Shown here one piece after another: positions 16,611 to 25,112 of a stretch of DNA of 64,000 bases. Location: positions 1-64,000 of the forward strand of contig CP136010.1 in the NCBI GenBank assembly GCA_030263805.2, given 5' to 3'. The stretch comes from Pseudomonas sp. FeN3W (GTDB lineage: Bacteria > Pseudomonadota > Gammaproteobacteria > Pseudomonadales > Pseudomonadaceae). The notes under the pieces are model-generated. The model saw only the letters and a program-made list of their open reading frames with translations. It made no database searches and was not told the DNA's origin. Position 1 is the stretch's first letter. Each line of letters opens with the position of its first letter. The translations under genes were made by a program, and so were the position numbers.

Positions 16611-18989
16611 ATGAAATTCAGTGAACAATGGCTGCGGAGCTGGGTAAATCCGCAGGTTTCCCGCGAGGAGCTGGTTGCTCGTCTGTCCATGGTGGGGCTT
16701 GAGGTTGATGCTGTGACCCCCGTAGCGGGCAGCTTCAGCGGTGTGGTTGTCGGTGAGGTCCTCGAAACCGTGCAGCATCCTGATGCCGATAAGCTTCGGG
16801 TCTGTCAGGTCAGCAATGGAAGTGAAACCTTTCAGGTCGTGTGTGGAGCGCCGAACGTGCGGCCTGGGCTGAAGATCCCGTTTGCAATGATCGGCGCTCA
16901 ATTGCCCGGCGATTTCAAGATCAAGAAGGCCAAGCTCCGCGGTGTCGAATCCAACGGCATGCTTTGCTCTGAAACCGAGTTGCAGGTGGGGAGTGACGAT
17001 AGCGGCCTGATGGAGCTGGCCGGCGATGCGCCGGTCGGTACTGACTTTCGTGAGTATCTCAGTCTCGACGATGCAAGTATCGAAATCGGTTTGACCCCCA
17101 ACCGCGGTGATTGCCTTTCCATCGCTGGCTTGGCTCGTGAAGTTGGCGCGATTTATGGCTCAGTGGTCAGTCCGGTGCAATTCGCCGTGGCGCCGGTGCA
17201 TCATGACGACACACGTCCAGTCGAGGTCCTGGCTCCCAAGGCGTGCCCGCGTTATCTTGGACGCGTTGTACGCAATGTTGATCTGTCGCGCCCGACGCCG
17301 CTTTGGATGGTTGAGCGTCTTCGACGCTCCGAGATCCGTAGCATTGATGCGGTCGTCGATGTAACCAACTACGTAATGCTCGAACTGGGTCAGCCCCTGC
17401 ATGCCTTCGATCTTGCTGAGATCAAAGGCGGTATTCGGGTTCGAATGGCTGAAGAGGGCGAAAAACTCGTCTTGCTCGACGGTCAGGAGATCACCCTGCG
17501 TGCGGATACGCTCGTTATTGCAGATCATCAGCGCGCGCTTGCCATCGCTGGCGTCATGGGTGGAGAGCACAGCGGCGTAAGCACCGCTACCCAGAATATC
17601 TTTCTAGAAAGTGCATTTTTCGACACCATTGCTTTGGCTGGCAAGGCTCGTTCCTACGGTTTGCACACCGATGCGTCTCATCGCTACGAGCGCGGCGTCG
17701 ACTCGCAGCTAGCCCGTCAGGCAATGGAGCGCGCAACGAGTCTGCTACTGGATATCGTCGGCGGCGAGGCGGGGCCGATCATTGAGGCGGTCAGCGAAGG
17801 CGACTTGCCGAAAGTTGCTCCGGTAACTTTGCGCGCTGAACGTATCAACCAGATGCTGGGTCTGGAAATGGATGGCGCCGAAGTGGTGCGCCTGCTGACA
17901 TCCTTGGGCTTGGTGGTTGCCGAAGAGGCTAAAGGCCGCTGGCAAGTCTGTGTTCCGAGTCACCGCTTCGATATCAGCCTTGAGGTCGATCTGATCGAAG
18001 AGCTGGGTCGGCTGTACGGCTATGATCGCCTGCCCGTGCGTTATCCGCAGGCTCGGCTTGCGCCTGAGGCGAAGCCCGAGGCTCGTGCCGAGCTACCGCT
18101 GCTTCGGCGTTTGCTGGTCGCCCGCGGATATCAGGAGGCTATCACTTACAGTTTCATCGATCCCAAGCTGTTCGAGCTCTTCAGTCCTGGCATGAAGCCG
18201 CTGCAGCTTGCCAATCCGATCTCCGCTGATATGGCGGCTATGCGCGCGTCGCTTTGGCCGGGGCTGGTCAAAGTGCTGCAGTACAACCTCAACCGACAGC
18301 AACAACGCGTGCGTCTGTTCGAGGCGGGGCTGCGCTTCGTTGGTCAGTTGCAAGAGCTTGAGCAGGAAAGCATGCTGGCTGGCGTGTTAACCGGGAGCCG
18401 CCAGCCAGAGGGTTGGACGAATTCGCGCGAAGCGGTGGACTTTTACGATATCAAGGCAGATGTCGAGGCGCTGCTGGCTTTTGCCGGAAATGCTGGCGCC
18501 TATCGTTTCGTTGCGGGAGAACACCCGGCGTTGCATCCGGGGCAGACGGCTCGTATCGAACGCGATGGGCGATTGGTCGGATTCGTTGGGAGTCTCCACC
18601 CTGAGCTGGCAGGCATCTTGGGTATCGATCAGCCTGTTTACATGTTCGAGCTGAAGCTCGGCGAGATTACCGAGGGGCGTATGCCTTCCTTTGCGGAGCT
18701 GTCGCGATTCCCGGAAGTCCGGCGTGATCTTGCCGTGCTGGTCGGACGGGAGATTGCGGCCGAAGATATCCTGAGTTGCATTCGTGATGCTGCGGGCGAG
18801 AATCTGACAGACCTCAAGCTATTTGATGTCTATCAGGGGAAAGGTATTGATCCCCTTAGCAAAAGTATGGCAGTCGGCTTGACCTGGCAGCACCCATCGC
18901 GCACTCTAAACGACGATGAGGTGAACGGTGCGATGCAGAAAATCCTCACCTCCCTGGAAGAAAGGTTCAACGCCACGTTAAGGAAATAG
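16611..18989 (+). CDS. pheT: phenylalanyl-tRNA synthetase beta subunit
   Basis: This encodes 792 residues, the usual length. The order is an N-terminal module, an EMAP/tRNA-binding domain (VGEVLETVQHPDADKLRVCQ, about 45-65), the B3/4 editing domain, the B5 domain (SHRFDISLEVDLIEELGRLY region) and a C-terminal FDX-ACB anticodon domain (SRFPEVRRDLAVLVGREI, then ending EERFNATLRK). GGAG lies a few bases before the ATG. It works with PheS and clears mischarged Tyr. Only 3 bases separate it from ihfA, so pheST-ihfA-merR look cotranscribed. Confidence 0.98.
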   Translation: MKFSEQWLRSWVNPQVSREELVARLSMVGLEVDAVTPVAGSFSGVVVGEVLETVQHPDADKLRVCQVSNGSETFQVVCGAPNVRPGLKIPFAMIGAQLPGDFKIKKAKLRGVESNGMLCSETELQVGSDDSGLMELAGDAPVGTDFREYLSLDDASIEIGLTPNRGDCLSIAGLAREVGAIYGSVVSPVQFAVAPVHHDDTRPVEVLAPKACPRYLGRVVRNVDLSRPTPLWMVERLRRSEIRSIDAVVDVTNYVMLELGQPLHAFDLAEIKGGIRVRMAEEGEKLVLLDGQEITLRADTLVIADHQRALAIAGVMGGEHSGVSTATQNIFLESAFFDTIALAGKARSYGLHTDASHRYERGVDSQLARQAMERATSLLLDIVGGEAGPIIEAVSEGDLPKVAPVTLRAERINQMLGLEMDGAEVVRLLTSLGLVVAEEAKGRWQVCVPSHRFDISLEVDLIEELGRLYGYDRLPVRYPQARLAPEAKPEARAELPLLRRLLVARGYQEAITYSFIDPKLFELFSPGMKPLQLANPISADMAAMRASLWPGLVKVLQYNLNRQQQRVRLFEAGLRFVGQLQELEQESMLAGVLTGSRQPEGWTNSREAVDFYDIKADVEALLAFAGNAGAYRFVAGEHPALHPGQTARIERDGRLVGFVGSLHPELAGILGIDQPVYMFELKLGEITEGRMPSFAELSRFPEVRRDLAVLVGREIAAEDILSCIRDAAGENLTDLKLFDVYQGKGIDPLSKSMAVGLTWQHPSRTLNDDEVNGAMQKILTSLEERFNATLRK

Positions 18990-18992
18990 CGT

Positions 18993-19295
18993 ATGGGGGC
19001 TCTGACGAAAGCTGAAATGGCGGAACGTCTATATGAAGAGCTGGGCTTGAATAAGCGCGAGGCCAAGGAGTTGGTGGAGCTGTTTTTCGAGGAGATTCGT
19101 CAGGCGCTCGAGCATAACGAGCAGGTCAAATTGTCCGGGTTCGGCAACTTTGACCTGCGCGACAAGCGTCAGCGGCCGGGCCGCAATCCGAAAACAGGTG
19201 AGGAGATACCTATCACGGCACGTCGTGTGGTGACGTTCCGCCCGGGGCAGAAACTCAAAGCGAGAGTCGAGGCCTATGCTGGAACCAAGTCATAA
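18993..19295 (+). CDS. ihfA: integration host factor alpha subunit
   Basis: This encodes 100 residues. The segment ALTKAEMAERLYEELGLNKR, the beta-arm stretch RDKRQRPGRNPKTGEEIPIT with its DNA-intercalating Pro, and ARRVVTFRPGQKLKARVE identify IhfA rather than HU. IHF bends DNA as a heterodimer with IhfB and takes part in transcription, replication and site-specific recombination. It overlaps the following merR-like gene by 20 bases in another frame, the same arrangement as in other pseudomonads. Confidence 0.97.
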   Translation: MGALTKAEMAERLYEELGLNKREAKELVELFFEEIRQALEHNEQVKLSGFGNFDLRDKRQRPGRNPKTGEEIPITARRVVTFRPGQKLKARVEAYAGTKS

Positions 19296-19632
19296 CGACG
19301 AGCTTCCGTCGATCCCCGGCAAGCGCTATTTCACCATTGGTGAGGTGAGTGAGCTTTGTGCGGTCAAGCCCCACGTTCTGCGTTACTGGGAGCAGGAGTT
19401 TCCTCAACTCAACCCGGTTAAGCGGCGCGGCAACCGGCGCTACTACCAGCGTCAGGATGTTCTGATGATTCGCCAGATTCGTGCGCTGCTCTATGATCAG
19501 GGCTTCACTATCGGTGGTGCCAGGCAACGTATGTCCGGGGACGAAGCGCGCGACGACACCACTCAGTACAAGCAGCTCATTCGGCAGATGATCTCGGAGC
19601 TGGAAGAAGTCCTTCAGGTGCTGAGGAAATAG
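19276..19632 (+). CDS. MerR-family transcriptional regulator
   Basis: This encodes 118 residues. The N-terminal winged helix-turn-helix reads KRYFTIGEVSELCAVKPHVL and then RYWEQEFPQLNP, followed by RRYYQRQDVLMIRQIRALLY, a typical MerR DNA-binding domain. The C-terminal part is a short dimerisation helix (QLIRQMISELEEVLQVLRK) without metal-binding cysteines, so the effector is unknown. It overlaps the 3' end of ihfA and is the last gene before tRNA-Pro(GGG). The pairing with ihfA is conserved in gammaproteobacteria, but its targets are not established. Confidence 0.9.
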   Translation: MLEPSHNDELPSIPGKRYFTIGEVSELCAVKPHVLRYWEQEFPQLNPVKRRGNRRYYQRQDVLMIRQIRALLYDQGFTIGGARQRMSGDEARDDTTQYKQLIRQMISELEEVLQVLRK

Positions 19633-19716
19633 TAGTCCCGGCATCTAAAAAACTTTCACATTTTCAGATGCTTAATGTATAGTTCGATCCGCTTTCAGCA
19701 GTGCTGATGGCAACAG

Positions 19717-19794
<78 letters not shown>

Positions 19795-19806
19795 AAAAAC
19801 CTCAAG

Positions 19807-19840
19807 AAATCCAGTCACTTAGCGGTGACTGGATTTTTTT
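19807..19840 (+). terminator. terminator after tRNA-Pro(GGG)
   Basis: AAATCCAGTCAC and GTGACTGGATTT form a long stem around a 6-base loop, followed by a T-run. It lies 12 bases past the tRNA. Confidence 0.9.
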
Positions 19841-20077
19841 ATGTCTAATAGCTTTTGAGTGGCTGCTGTTTTTACCCCACTTTTTACCCCACCGGTAATT
19901 CTTCAACTTGTTGCGGGGATTAGCACTCGCAGAGCAGCTTTGCTAGACGTGCTGTCCGGGGTACAGGTCTCCCATCACAATTCACTGCCTAGTGGTAGCG
20001 CGCTGACCTATGCTCGACAAAACTCTCGGGTTCTGTCCAAGGATCTAGAATCAGCGTCATGACGGCTGGAGGCCCGC

Positions 20078-20887
20078 ATGGCAAAACGTTACGAACTCTC
20101 TGATGCTGCTTGAGAACAGATCAGGATCTGGTTCCCCTGAACTGGAGATGGGGTGATGACCGCCTAACGCTCAATAGCATCCTCTGGGTTGCGCTCAGGC
20201 GCCGCTTGGCGCGATATAGCGGAGCGCTTCGGCGCATGGTCGACCGTGTATCAGCGCTTTCTTGATTGGCGGGATGACGGCACATTCAAGCAAGTGCTTG
20301 GGCGTCTGCGCATTTGCCCGAATCAGAAGGGCTGACCGATCTGGCCTCCTTGATGATCGACTCCACGGCGGTACCAATCTGAGCCTCTTCTGGCGCGGGG
20401 GCCCGGAGAACCGTCAGACCATGCATTGGGGCGCAGCCGAGGTGGCCGGACCACCCAAATCCATGTGGTTTGCAATGCCAGCGGCGTGCCTTCTGCGTGT
20501 TTTGCTGTCGCCGGGCCAGGCTAGCGACATCTCGAATGCTCAAGTGCTCCTGGATCAGATCCGCGTCCTCGGCAAACAAGGCCGGCCTCGAAAGCGCTGC
20601 CGCTGGTTGCTGGCAGACAAGAGCTAAGATGCCGAACACTTGAGCCTACTGCGACCGTTACTGAATGCAGCCTGTTGATTCCGCTGTGAACCATGAAGCG
20701 CAACTCCAAGCCGGGGCTACCTCTACTGCCGATTGCCCAAATAATCGGCAGCTGAACATCATCGAGCGGATATTCAACTGGCTGAAGAGAGCCGCAGGAT
20801 CGGCACTCGCTAAGACAAGCTTGAAAAGAAGTCTGCCGCCATGGTTATGCTGGCCTGCACGCTGCGACGCCTACCGCAATACTTTTC
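20078..20887 (+). pseudogene. degenerate IS5-family (IS427-like) transposase
   Basis: Pieces of an IS5/IS427-type transposase can be read in shifting frames. The first is an N-terminal AKRYELSDAA followed by a stop. Later come GAAWRDIAERFGAWSTVYQR, then LDWRDDGTFKQVLGRL, PGQASDI, QGRPRKRCRWLLAD, NIIERIFNWLK and a final LPQYF. There are internal stops, frameshifts and small deletions, so no transposase can be made. It is the first recognisable element inside the island and its decay suggests an old insertion. Inverted ends were not located with confidence. Confidence 0.8.
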
Positions 20888-21770
20888 GTACAGAACCTAA
20901 TGCTTCTGGGATAAAAGTATTTGTTTCGTATTCTTTATTCAAGAGAATTTCAATAACTGCTGCTTGTGATAACTGGTGCTTGGCAGATAGTTTTTTTAGC
21001 TTGTTAACCGTGCTGGGCGATATTTCCACATTGCACTGCACTTTCTTGCCTTTATACTTCTCTTTGTTTTTGAGTTGACTGCATCGTTTTTTTGCGCTTG
21101 ATAGAAAAAATAGTCTGTCAATCGTAGGTACATGGTTGCAGTCGAGAACGTAGAGGAGCTCTTGGTAGCTGTTGAATTCTGGATGGTTTTGCGCAAGATT
21201 TGGAAATTGCTTTTTAAAAATATGCCACCCAGCTTTTAGCTTCATTGGCTCTTTCTTATCATTAAACCAATCTAAAGCTTTTCTTTCCTGGCTGTACTTT
21301 TCCCACTCGTTCTTTATCTTGTACGCTAGTTCTTTCTTTGCGTGGATAGATTTTATTATGTGATCATTTATCTGTCTCGAATCCATGTTTATCATTGTTG
21401 TCGAGTTTAATAAATCTAGCAGGCCTATTACGTAATCCCGGTCATTTTGCGTGGAGTATATAATTGGGGCTGTCGCTTTTGTAGCAATTATTAAGTTTTC
21501 AGTCAGCCATGCTAGTTGCTCTATGTCATCTTTTACCCAGGCATAAAATGATTCTTCTAAAATGTTTGCCTGGTATTGCTGTTCTATTATGGCTGGATTG
21601 ATCTCATTTAGAGCATTTTGGATGTTTTCAAGCATCCCGGGCATGCCGTATTGGCCGATATAAAGATTTTGGAAATGTTTGCTTATAAACATCCATAACC
21701 ACATTAGAGTTCTTTTGTCGGTCTTTTCACTAACTAATCTGAGAGTCTTTTTTGCTTGATTGATTGGCAT
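20871..21770 (-). CDS. hypothetical protein with possible C-terminal ribbon-helix-helix
   Basis: This encodes 299 residues in notably AT-rich sequence, unlike the GC-rich core, which suggests horizontal transfer. It is largely alpha-helical and polar, with no signal peptide or membrane segment. The C-terminal stretch KVQCNVEISPSTVNKLKKLS followed by KHQLSQAAVIEILLN looks like a short strand plus two helices, as in ribbon-helix-helix DNA-binding proteins. I do not recognise the family. It overlaps the end of the decayed IS5-family copy by about 17 bases, so the IS remnant may have replaced part of its original 3' flank. A DNA-binding role is inference. Confidence 0.6.
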   Translation of the reverse strand: MPINQAKKTLRLVSEKTDKRTLMWLWMFISKHFQNLYIGQYGMPGMLENIQNALNEINPAIIEQQYQANILEESFYAWVKDDIEQLAWLTENLIIATKATAPIIYSTQNDRDYVIGLLDLLNSTTMINMDSRQINDHIIKSIHAKKELAYKIKNEWEKYSQERKALDWFNDKKEPMKLKAGWHIFKKQFPNLAQNHPEFNSYQELLYVLDCNHVPTIDRLFFLSSAKKRCSQLKNKEKYKGKKVQCNVEISPSTVNKLKKLSAKHQLSQAAVIEILLNKEYETNTFIPEALGSVRKVLR

Positions 21771-22102
21771 GATGTGAAGTCTTTTTTATTGAATGACGCT
21801 TGGAGTATATCAGTATCCTAAGGATTCTACATTAGGTGATTCCTAGGCATTAATATAGAATATTCCTAGGTTACATTCATGCTGCCAGGCCCACAAAAAC
21901 GCGGTTTCAGCCACGTTGTATGCGGGAAAACTAGGAAGGGTAAGTCGTCTAGCGCAAACTGCATACTTTTGGCTTGGGAGGAGTTAATCGGTGCTACGAA
22001 TGTTTTGATGGGATGGTTTTCCGTAGCTGGTAATTTTGTTTGCGCGATAAGTTAATTGTTACCGGTGAGCCCTATTCCTTGAATGGATATGAGGACTCAT
22101 CA
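21771..22102. other. AT-rich intergenic region with repeated CCTAGG motifs
   Basis: No gene is seen. The region separates the leftward orphan gene from the rightward alpA-like gene and must contain both promoters. ATTCCTAGG occurs twice (21839-21847 and 21862-21870), the related CCTAAGG at about 21818-21824, and TCCTAGGTTA recurs just before the Gp2-like gene (about 22576-22585). These palindromic cores could be binding sites for an island regulator such as the AlpA-like protein; this is inference. Confidence 0.4.
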
Positions 22103-22297
22103 ATGAAATTGATTCGACTGCAGCAGGTAATGGCGCTTACTGGCTTGGGCCGCTCGACTATTTATAAGCATATCTCGGACGGTTGGTTCCCTAGGTCAGT
22201 CCCTCTGGGTGGGCGGAGTGTTGGGTGGGTGGAGAGTGAGGTCCATGAATGGATTTTAGCTCGGATAGAAGAGCGCGATACGCAGGCTGGTTATTAA
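22103..22297 (+). CDS. AlpA-family DNA-binding regulator
   Basis: This encodes 64 residues from the ATG at 22103; the frame is open to 22040, but family similarity starts here. LIRLQQVMALTGLGRSTIYK is a winged-helix/Xis-like recognition motif, followed by SDGWFPRSVPLGGRSVGWVE and EVHEWILAR, the full pattern of AlpA / prophage CP4-57 regulators. Such proteins activate excision or integrase genes of islands and satellites. No integrase is next to it here. It comes 5' of the Gp2-like replication gene on the same strand. Confidence 0.9.
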   Translation: MKLIRLQQVMALTGLGRSTIYKHISDGWFPRSVPLGGRSVGWVESEVHEWILARIEERDTQAGY

Positions 22298-22513
22298 TTT
22301 TTGTGGGCTTGGTTACTTTGAAGAGATCATCAAGGCCGCCAGTCGGTCTTGATGGTTTTTTCTCAGAGTTGTTTTTTCGCTTAATTGCGATTTTCGTTCG
22401 GGTTTCTGTGTGCTTTTCTGTGTATTGTTAAATACGTTCGTCTCGGTATTGGTAGTATGCTACCTAGAGATAATAAAAGATCCATTGTTTTCCATAGAGT
22501 CACCACATGCTAA

Positions 22514-22538
22514 GTCAGGTATCCCTTAGATACCTGAC
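22514..22538. repeat. perfect 10-bp inverted repeat upstream of the HUH replication gene
   Basis: GTCAGGTATC and GATACCTGAC flank the 5-base loop CCTTA. It lies 73 bases before the start of the Gp2-like gene and 216 bases after alpA. A hairpin next to a HUH-type initiator gene is a candidate nick site or origin; it could instead be an operator or terminator. Confidence 0.55.
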
Positions 22539-22610
22539 GTATGGATATTGTTTCAGTGAATAAATACATGATGCTCCTAGGTTATGCACTTAAGCATTGG
22601 AGTATTTAAC

Positions 22611-23267
22611 ATGTTACGTCATAGTCAAAATAGTAATCTTGTTATCCATAATGAGCTTGGCTATCGTGGCTTGCCTATTCAGATAGATAAAGGGCCTTTC
22701 ATACGTCAGTATCTGGAAAGGCTGCATGCTACGATTGATCGTGCTCTTCAACAGCATTCTCGTGTCTTTGCATTTAGAGTTGATCTTAGGTTTCCAGCAG
22801 CGTTTGTTTATGGCAGAGGCGATTATACAAATCAAGTATTTGAAAGGTTTGTAGAATCCTTTAAGGCAAGAATACGCCACAATCGTTGTATTGCGCGTAG
22901 GGAAAATAAACATGCGCATCAGAGCGGTGTGCGATACGTTTGGGCTAGAGAAGTTGGGCAACATGGGAGGCCGCATTACCATGTTGCATTCTTTCTCAAT
23001 TACGATGCATTCAATGCTTTAGGTAAGTTTGAGCCAGGAAGGGATAACATGTTCAACCGTCTCCAAGAGGCGTGGGCAAGTGCTCTGGGCTCGTCAGTTG
23101 ACGAGGCCAAGGGGTTGGTAGAGATACCAAGCAATCCAACCTATTGCCTCCGTCGTGATGAGCCGCAGGGAGTGGTCGACTTCTTCTATCGGGCAAGCTA
23201 CCTCTGCAAGGCGGCCACGAAAGTCTACGGGAGTGGTCAGCATGGATTTGGATCCAGTCGGGTTTGA
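22611..23267 (+). CDS. YfjJ/YagK / inovirus Gp2-like replication protein
   Basis: This encodes 218 residues from the ATG at 22611, with GGAG 8 bases upstream; an ATG at 22584 has no such site. VFAFRVDLRFPA gives a first strand and GQHGRPHYHVAFFLNYDAFN supplies the H-x-H metal pair of HUH endonucleases. DFFYRASYLCKAATK contains the catalytic Tyr region, and the protein ends GSGQHGFGSSR, as full-length members do. Such proteins initiate rolling-circle replication of inoviruses and are common cargo of integrative elements. An IS3-family element begins 2 bases after its stop codon, so the gene is intact. Confidence 0.83.
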   Translation: MLRHSQNSNLVIHNELGYRGLPIQIDKGPFIRQYLERLHATIDRALQQHSRVFAFRVDLRFPAAFVYGRGDYTNQVFERFVESFKARIRHNRCIARRENKHAHQSGVRYVWAREVGQHGRPHYHVAFFLNYDAFNALGKFEPGRDNMFNRLQEAWASALGSSVDEAKGLVEIPSNPTYCLRRDEPQGVVDFFYRASYLCKAATKVYGSGQHGFGSSRV

Positions 23268-23331
23268 TCGGGTTCTACCCCGTTAGCACGGACACTTTCG
23301 AGTAAGCTCATACCGAGCTGAAGGAGTGTTC

Positions 23332-23628
23332 ATGAAGCGCAAGAAATACAGTCCTGAATTCAAGCGGGAAGCCATCGAGTTGGTTCGTCGTTCAGGGGCG
23401 AGCTGTCGACAAGTGGCCCTGGAGATTGGTGTAGCTCCGAACCTGCTCACACGCTGGGTTCGAGAAGCACAACCAGGCACAGAAAAGGCCTTTCCCGGAA
23501 CCGGTAGTCCGCGAGATGAGGAGCTGGCCCGCCTCAAGCGTGAGTTGGCCCGGGTGACCAAGGAACGTGATTTTTTAAGAGACGCGGCAGCGTACTTTGC
23601 CAGGGAATCATCGAGCGGTACACGGTGA
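23332..23628 (+). CDS. IS3-family transposase OrfA
   Basis: This encodes 98 residues. KRKKYSPEFKREAIELVRRS followed by SCRQVALEIGVAPNLLTRWV is the helix-turn-helix of IS3 OrfA. A leucine-zipper-like helix follows (DEELARLKRELARVTKERDF). An in-frame ATG is 6 bases upstream; the one at 23332 matches family N-termini. A T_TTT_TTA heptamer at 23571-23577 lies in the correct phase for -1 frameshifting into orfB, which would give the OrfAB transposase. Confidence 0.92.
   Translation: MKRKKYSPEFKREAIELVRRSGASCRQVALEIGVAPNLLTRWVREAQPGTEKAFPGTGSPRDEELARLKRELARVTKERDFLRDAAAYFARESSSGTR
23571..23577 (+). promoter_or_regulatory. predicted -1 frameshift site (T TTT TTA)
   Basis: The heptamer is in phase with orfA (GAT TTT TTA). 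Slipping back one base continues through a stretch reading GIIERYTVIQRCRNEYPV into orfB with no stop. IS3 elements commonly make their active transposase this way. Confidence 0.7.
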
Positions 23629-24485
23629 TCCAGCGCTGCCGCAACGAGTACCCGGTACGTCTGATGTGCCGTTGCCTGAAGGTTTCTGCCAGTGGCTATT
23701 ACGCCTGGCAGGATCGTGATCCAAGCCCGCGAACTCAAGAGAATGCACGCCTGGTAAGGCGCATTCGGGAGATTCACGAGGACAGCCGTGGTGTGATCGG
23801 AGCGCCCCGGATGCACGAGGATCTGCTCGACGAGGGCGAAACCGTCAGCCTGAACCGCGTTGCTCGCCTGATGGCGGCTGAGCGAATTCAAGGTTGGCCA
23901 CGCCGCAAGAGGCGTGGCTTTGGAAGAGTCGCCAGCGGGCGTCCAGCAGGCGTGAAAAACCTGCTGGAGCGCGATTTCACTGCGCAGGAACCGGAGCGCA
24001 AGTGGGTCACGGACATCACGGAAATAGCCACACTGGAAGGCAAACTCTTCCTATGCGTGGTGCTCGACTTGTACAGCAAGCTGGTGATCGGTTGGTCGAT
24101 GCATCACCGTCAGGATCGGCAGATGGTGATTCGAGCGGTGGAGATGGCGATCTGGCAGCGCCAGGGTGACTGGTCAGTGATCCTGCATTCGGATCGCGGC
24201 AGCCAATTCACCAGTGCTGACTACCAGCGCTTTCTGAATCGCAACACGCTGGTCTGCAGCATGAGTGCAGTCGGGCATTGCGGCGACAACGCTGCCTGCG
24301 AAGGCTTCTTCGGTCAGCTCAAACGGGAGCGCGTTGCCCATCAGTCGTATCGAACTCGTGATGAAGCACGGGCGGATTTATTCGACTACATCGAGCGGTT
24401 TCATAACCCACGAATGCGTCGTAGAGTCGCCCGGCAAGATCTGAAGTTTTCAGCCCTTTTCAAACCGTCCGTGGAAATGGGGTAG
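23625..24485 (+). CDS. IS3-family transposase OrfB (integrase core)
   Basis: This encodes 286 residues, possibly made mainly as an OrfAB fusion by frameshifting. An HTH_21-like part (RRIREIHEDSRGVIGAPRMH) precedes the retroviral-type integrase core. The first catalytic Asp is in WVTDITEI, the second in VILHSDRGSQF, and the Glu in AACEGFFGQLKRE, completing the DDE triad. The C-terminus YIERFHNPRMRRR is normal. Its stop TAG lies within the right inverted repeat. It catalyses copy-out/paste-in transposition of the element. Confidence 0.94.
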   Translation: MIQRCRNEYPVRLMCRCLKVSASGYYAWQDRDPSPRTQENARLVRRIREIHEDSRGVIGAPRMHEDLLDEGETVSLNRVARLMAAERIQGWPRRKRRGFGRVASGRPAGVKNLLERDFTAQEPERKWVTDITEIATLEGKLFLCVVLDLYSKLVIGWSMHHRQDRQMVIRAVEMAIWQRQGDWSVILHSDRGSQFTSADYQRFLNRNTLVCSMSAVGHCGDNAACEGFFGQLKRERVAHQSYRTRDEARADLFDYIERFHNPRMRRRVARQDLKFSALFKPSVEMG

Positions 24486-24595
24486 AACCCATCCGAACGG
24501 AGCCGCTTGGTGATGAGGCTCGGGCAACCTAAAGCTAGGGCTTGCTCGGGCTGAATAAAAAGACCAAAATAAAGACCGAAAATGAGGGCTTGAAT

Positions 24596-24841
24596 ATGCA
24601 GAGTGTTTTGGCCGAGGTTGCCGTTAGCGTTTCTGAGCTGAAGAAGAATCCATCTGGAGTCATGGCCGGAGCTGGCGGTTTGCCGGTGGCGGTTCTCAAC
24701 CACAATCGCGTGATGGGTTACATGGTGCCTGCTGACCTGTACGAGCAGATGATGGAGCGACTTGACGATCTTGAACTGGTCGAAATTGCGAGGGCTCGTT
24801 CCGCTGAAAAGGGCATCCCGGTGAGCCTGGATGACCTATAA
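24596..24841 (+). CDS. Phd/YefM-family antitoxin
   Basis: This encodes 81 residues. VAVSVSELKKNPSGVMAGAG, then LPVAVLNHNRVMGYMVPADL and YEQMMERLDDLE follow the Phd/YefM antitoxin pattern: an N-terminal DNA-binding fold and a C-terminal toxin-binding helix. It overlaps the RelE-like toxin gene by 11 bases, so the two are coupled, and it likely represses their promoter. The ATG at 24596 fits the family N-terminus. The IS3-family element ends about 105 bases upstream. Confidence 0.88.
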   Translation: MQSVLAEVAVSVSELKKNPSGVMAGAGGLPVAVLNHNRVMGYMVPADLYEQMMERLDDLELVEIARARSAEKGIPVSLDDL

Positions 24842-25112
24842 GCTTGAGTTTCTTCCTACAGCGCTCAAGGAATGGGAGAAGCTTGGCCATACGGTGCGTG
24901 AGCAGATCAAGAAGAAGCTTAGAGAGCGCCTGGAAGCGCCTCGGGTGCAGGCTGATGCTTTGCGGGACATGCCGGGACACTTCAAAATCAAGCTTCGCAC
25001 TTCCGGGTATCGCCTGGTCTATCGGGTCGAGGAGGAACGAGTGGTTGTAATTGTAGTTTCCGTGGGCAAACGCGAGCGTGGAGCAGCGTACCAGTCGGCC
25101 AAGAAGCGTTAG
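24831..25112 (+). CDS. RelE/ParE-family toxin
   Basis: This encodes 93 residues. TYKLEFLPTALKEWEKLGHT, then REQIKKKLRERLEAP and KIKLRTSGYRLVYRVEEERV are typical of RelE mRNA interferases, with basic residues placed to contact mRNA in the ribosomal A site. It ends VGKRERGAAYQSAKKR. The partner antitoxin lies immediately upstream with an overlap. The pair probably stabilises the island. Confidence 0.9.
   Translation: MTYKLEFLPTALKEWEKLGHTVREQIKKKLRERLEAPRVQADALRDMPGHFKIKLRTSGYRLVYRVEEERVVVIVVSVGKRERGAAYQSAKKR

Larger units (their letters stand above)
23270..24490 (+). mobile_element. intact IS3-family insertion sequence, 1221 bp
   Basis: The inverted ends begin GGGTTCTACCCC on both sides and continue with GTTAGCACGGAC on the left and ATTTCCACGGAC on the right. 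The element is flanked by the 3-bp direct repeat ATC (23267-23269 and 24491-24493), as expected for this family. It carries orfA and orfB with an intact catalytic domain. It inserted immediately downstream of the Gp2-like gene and separates it from the toxin-antitoxin pair. Clean ends and intact frames indicate a recent insertion. Confidence 0.93.
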
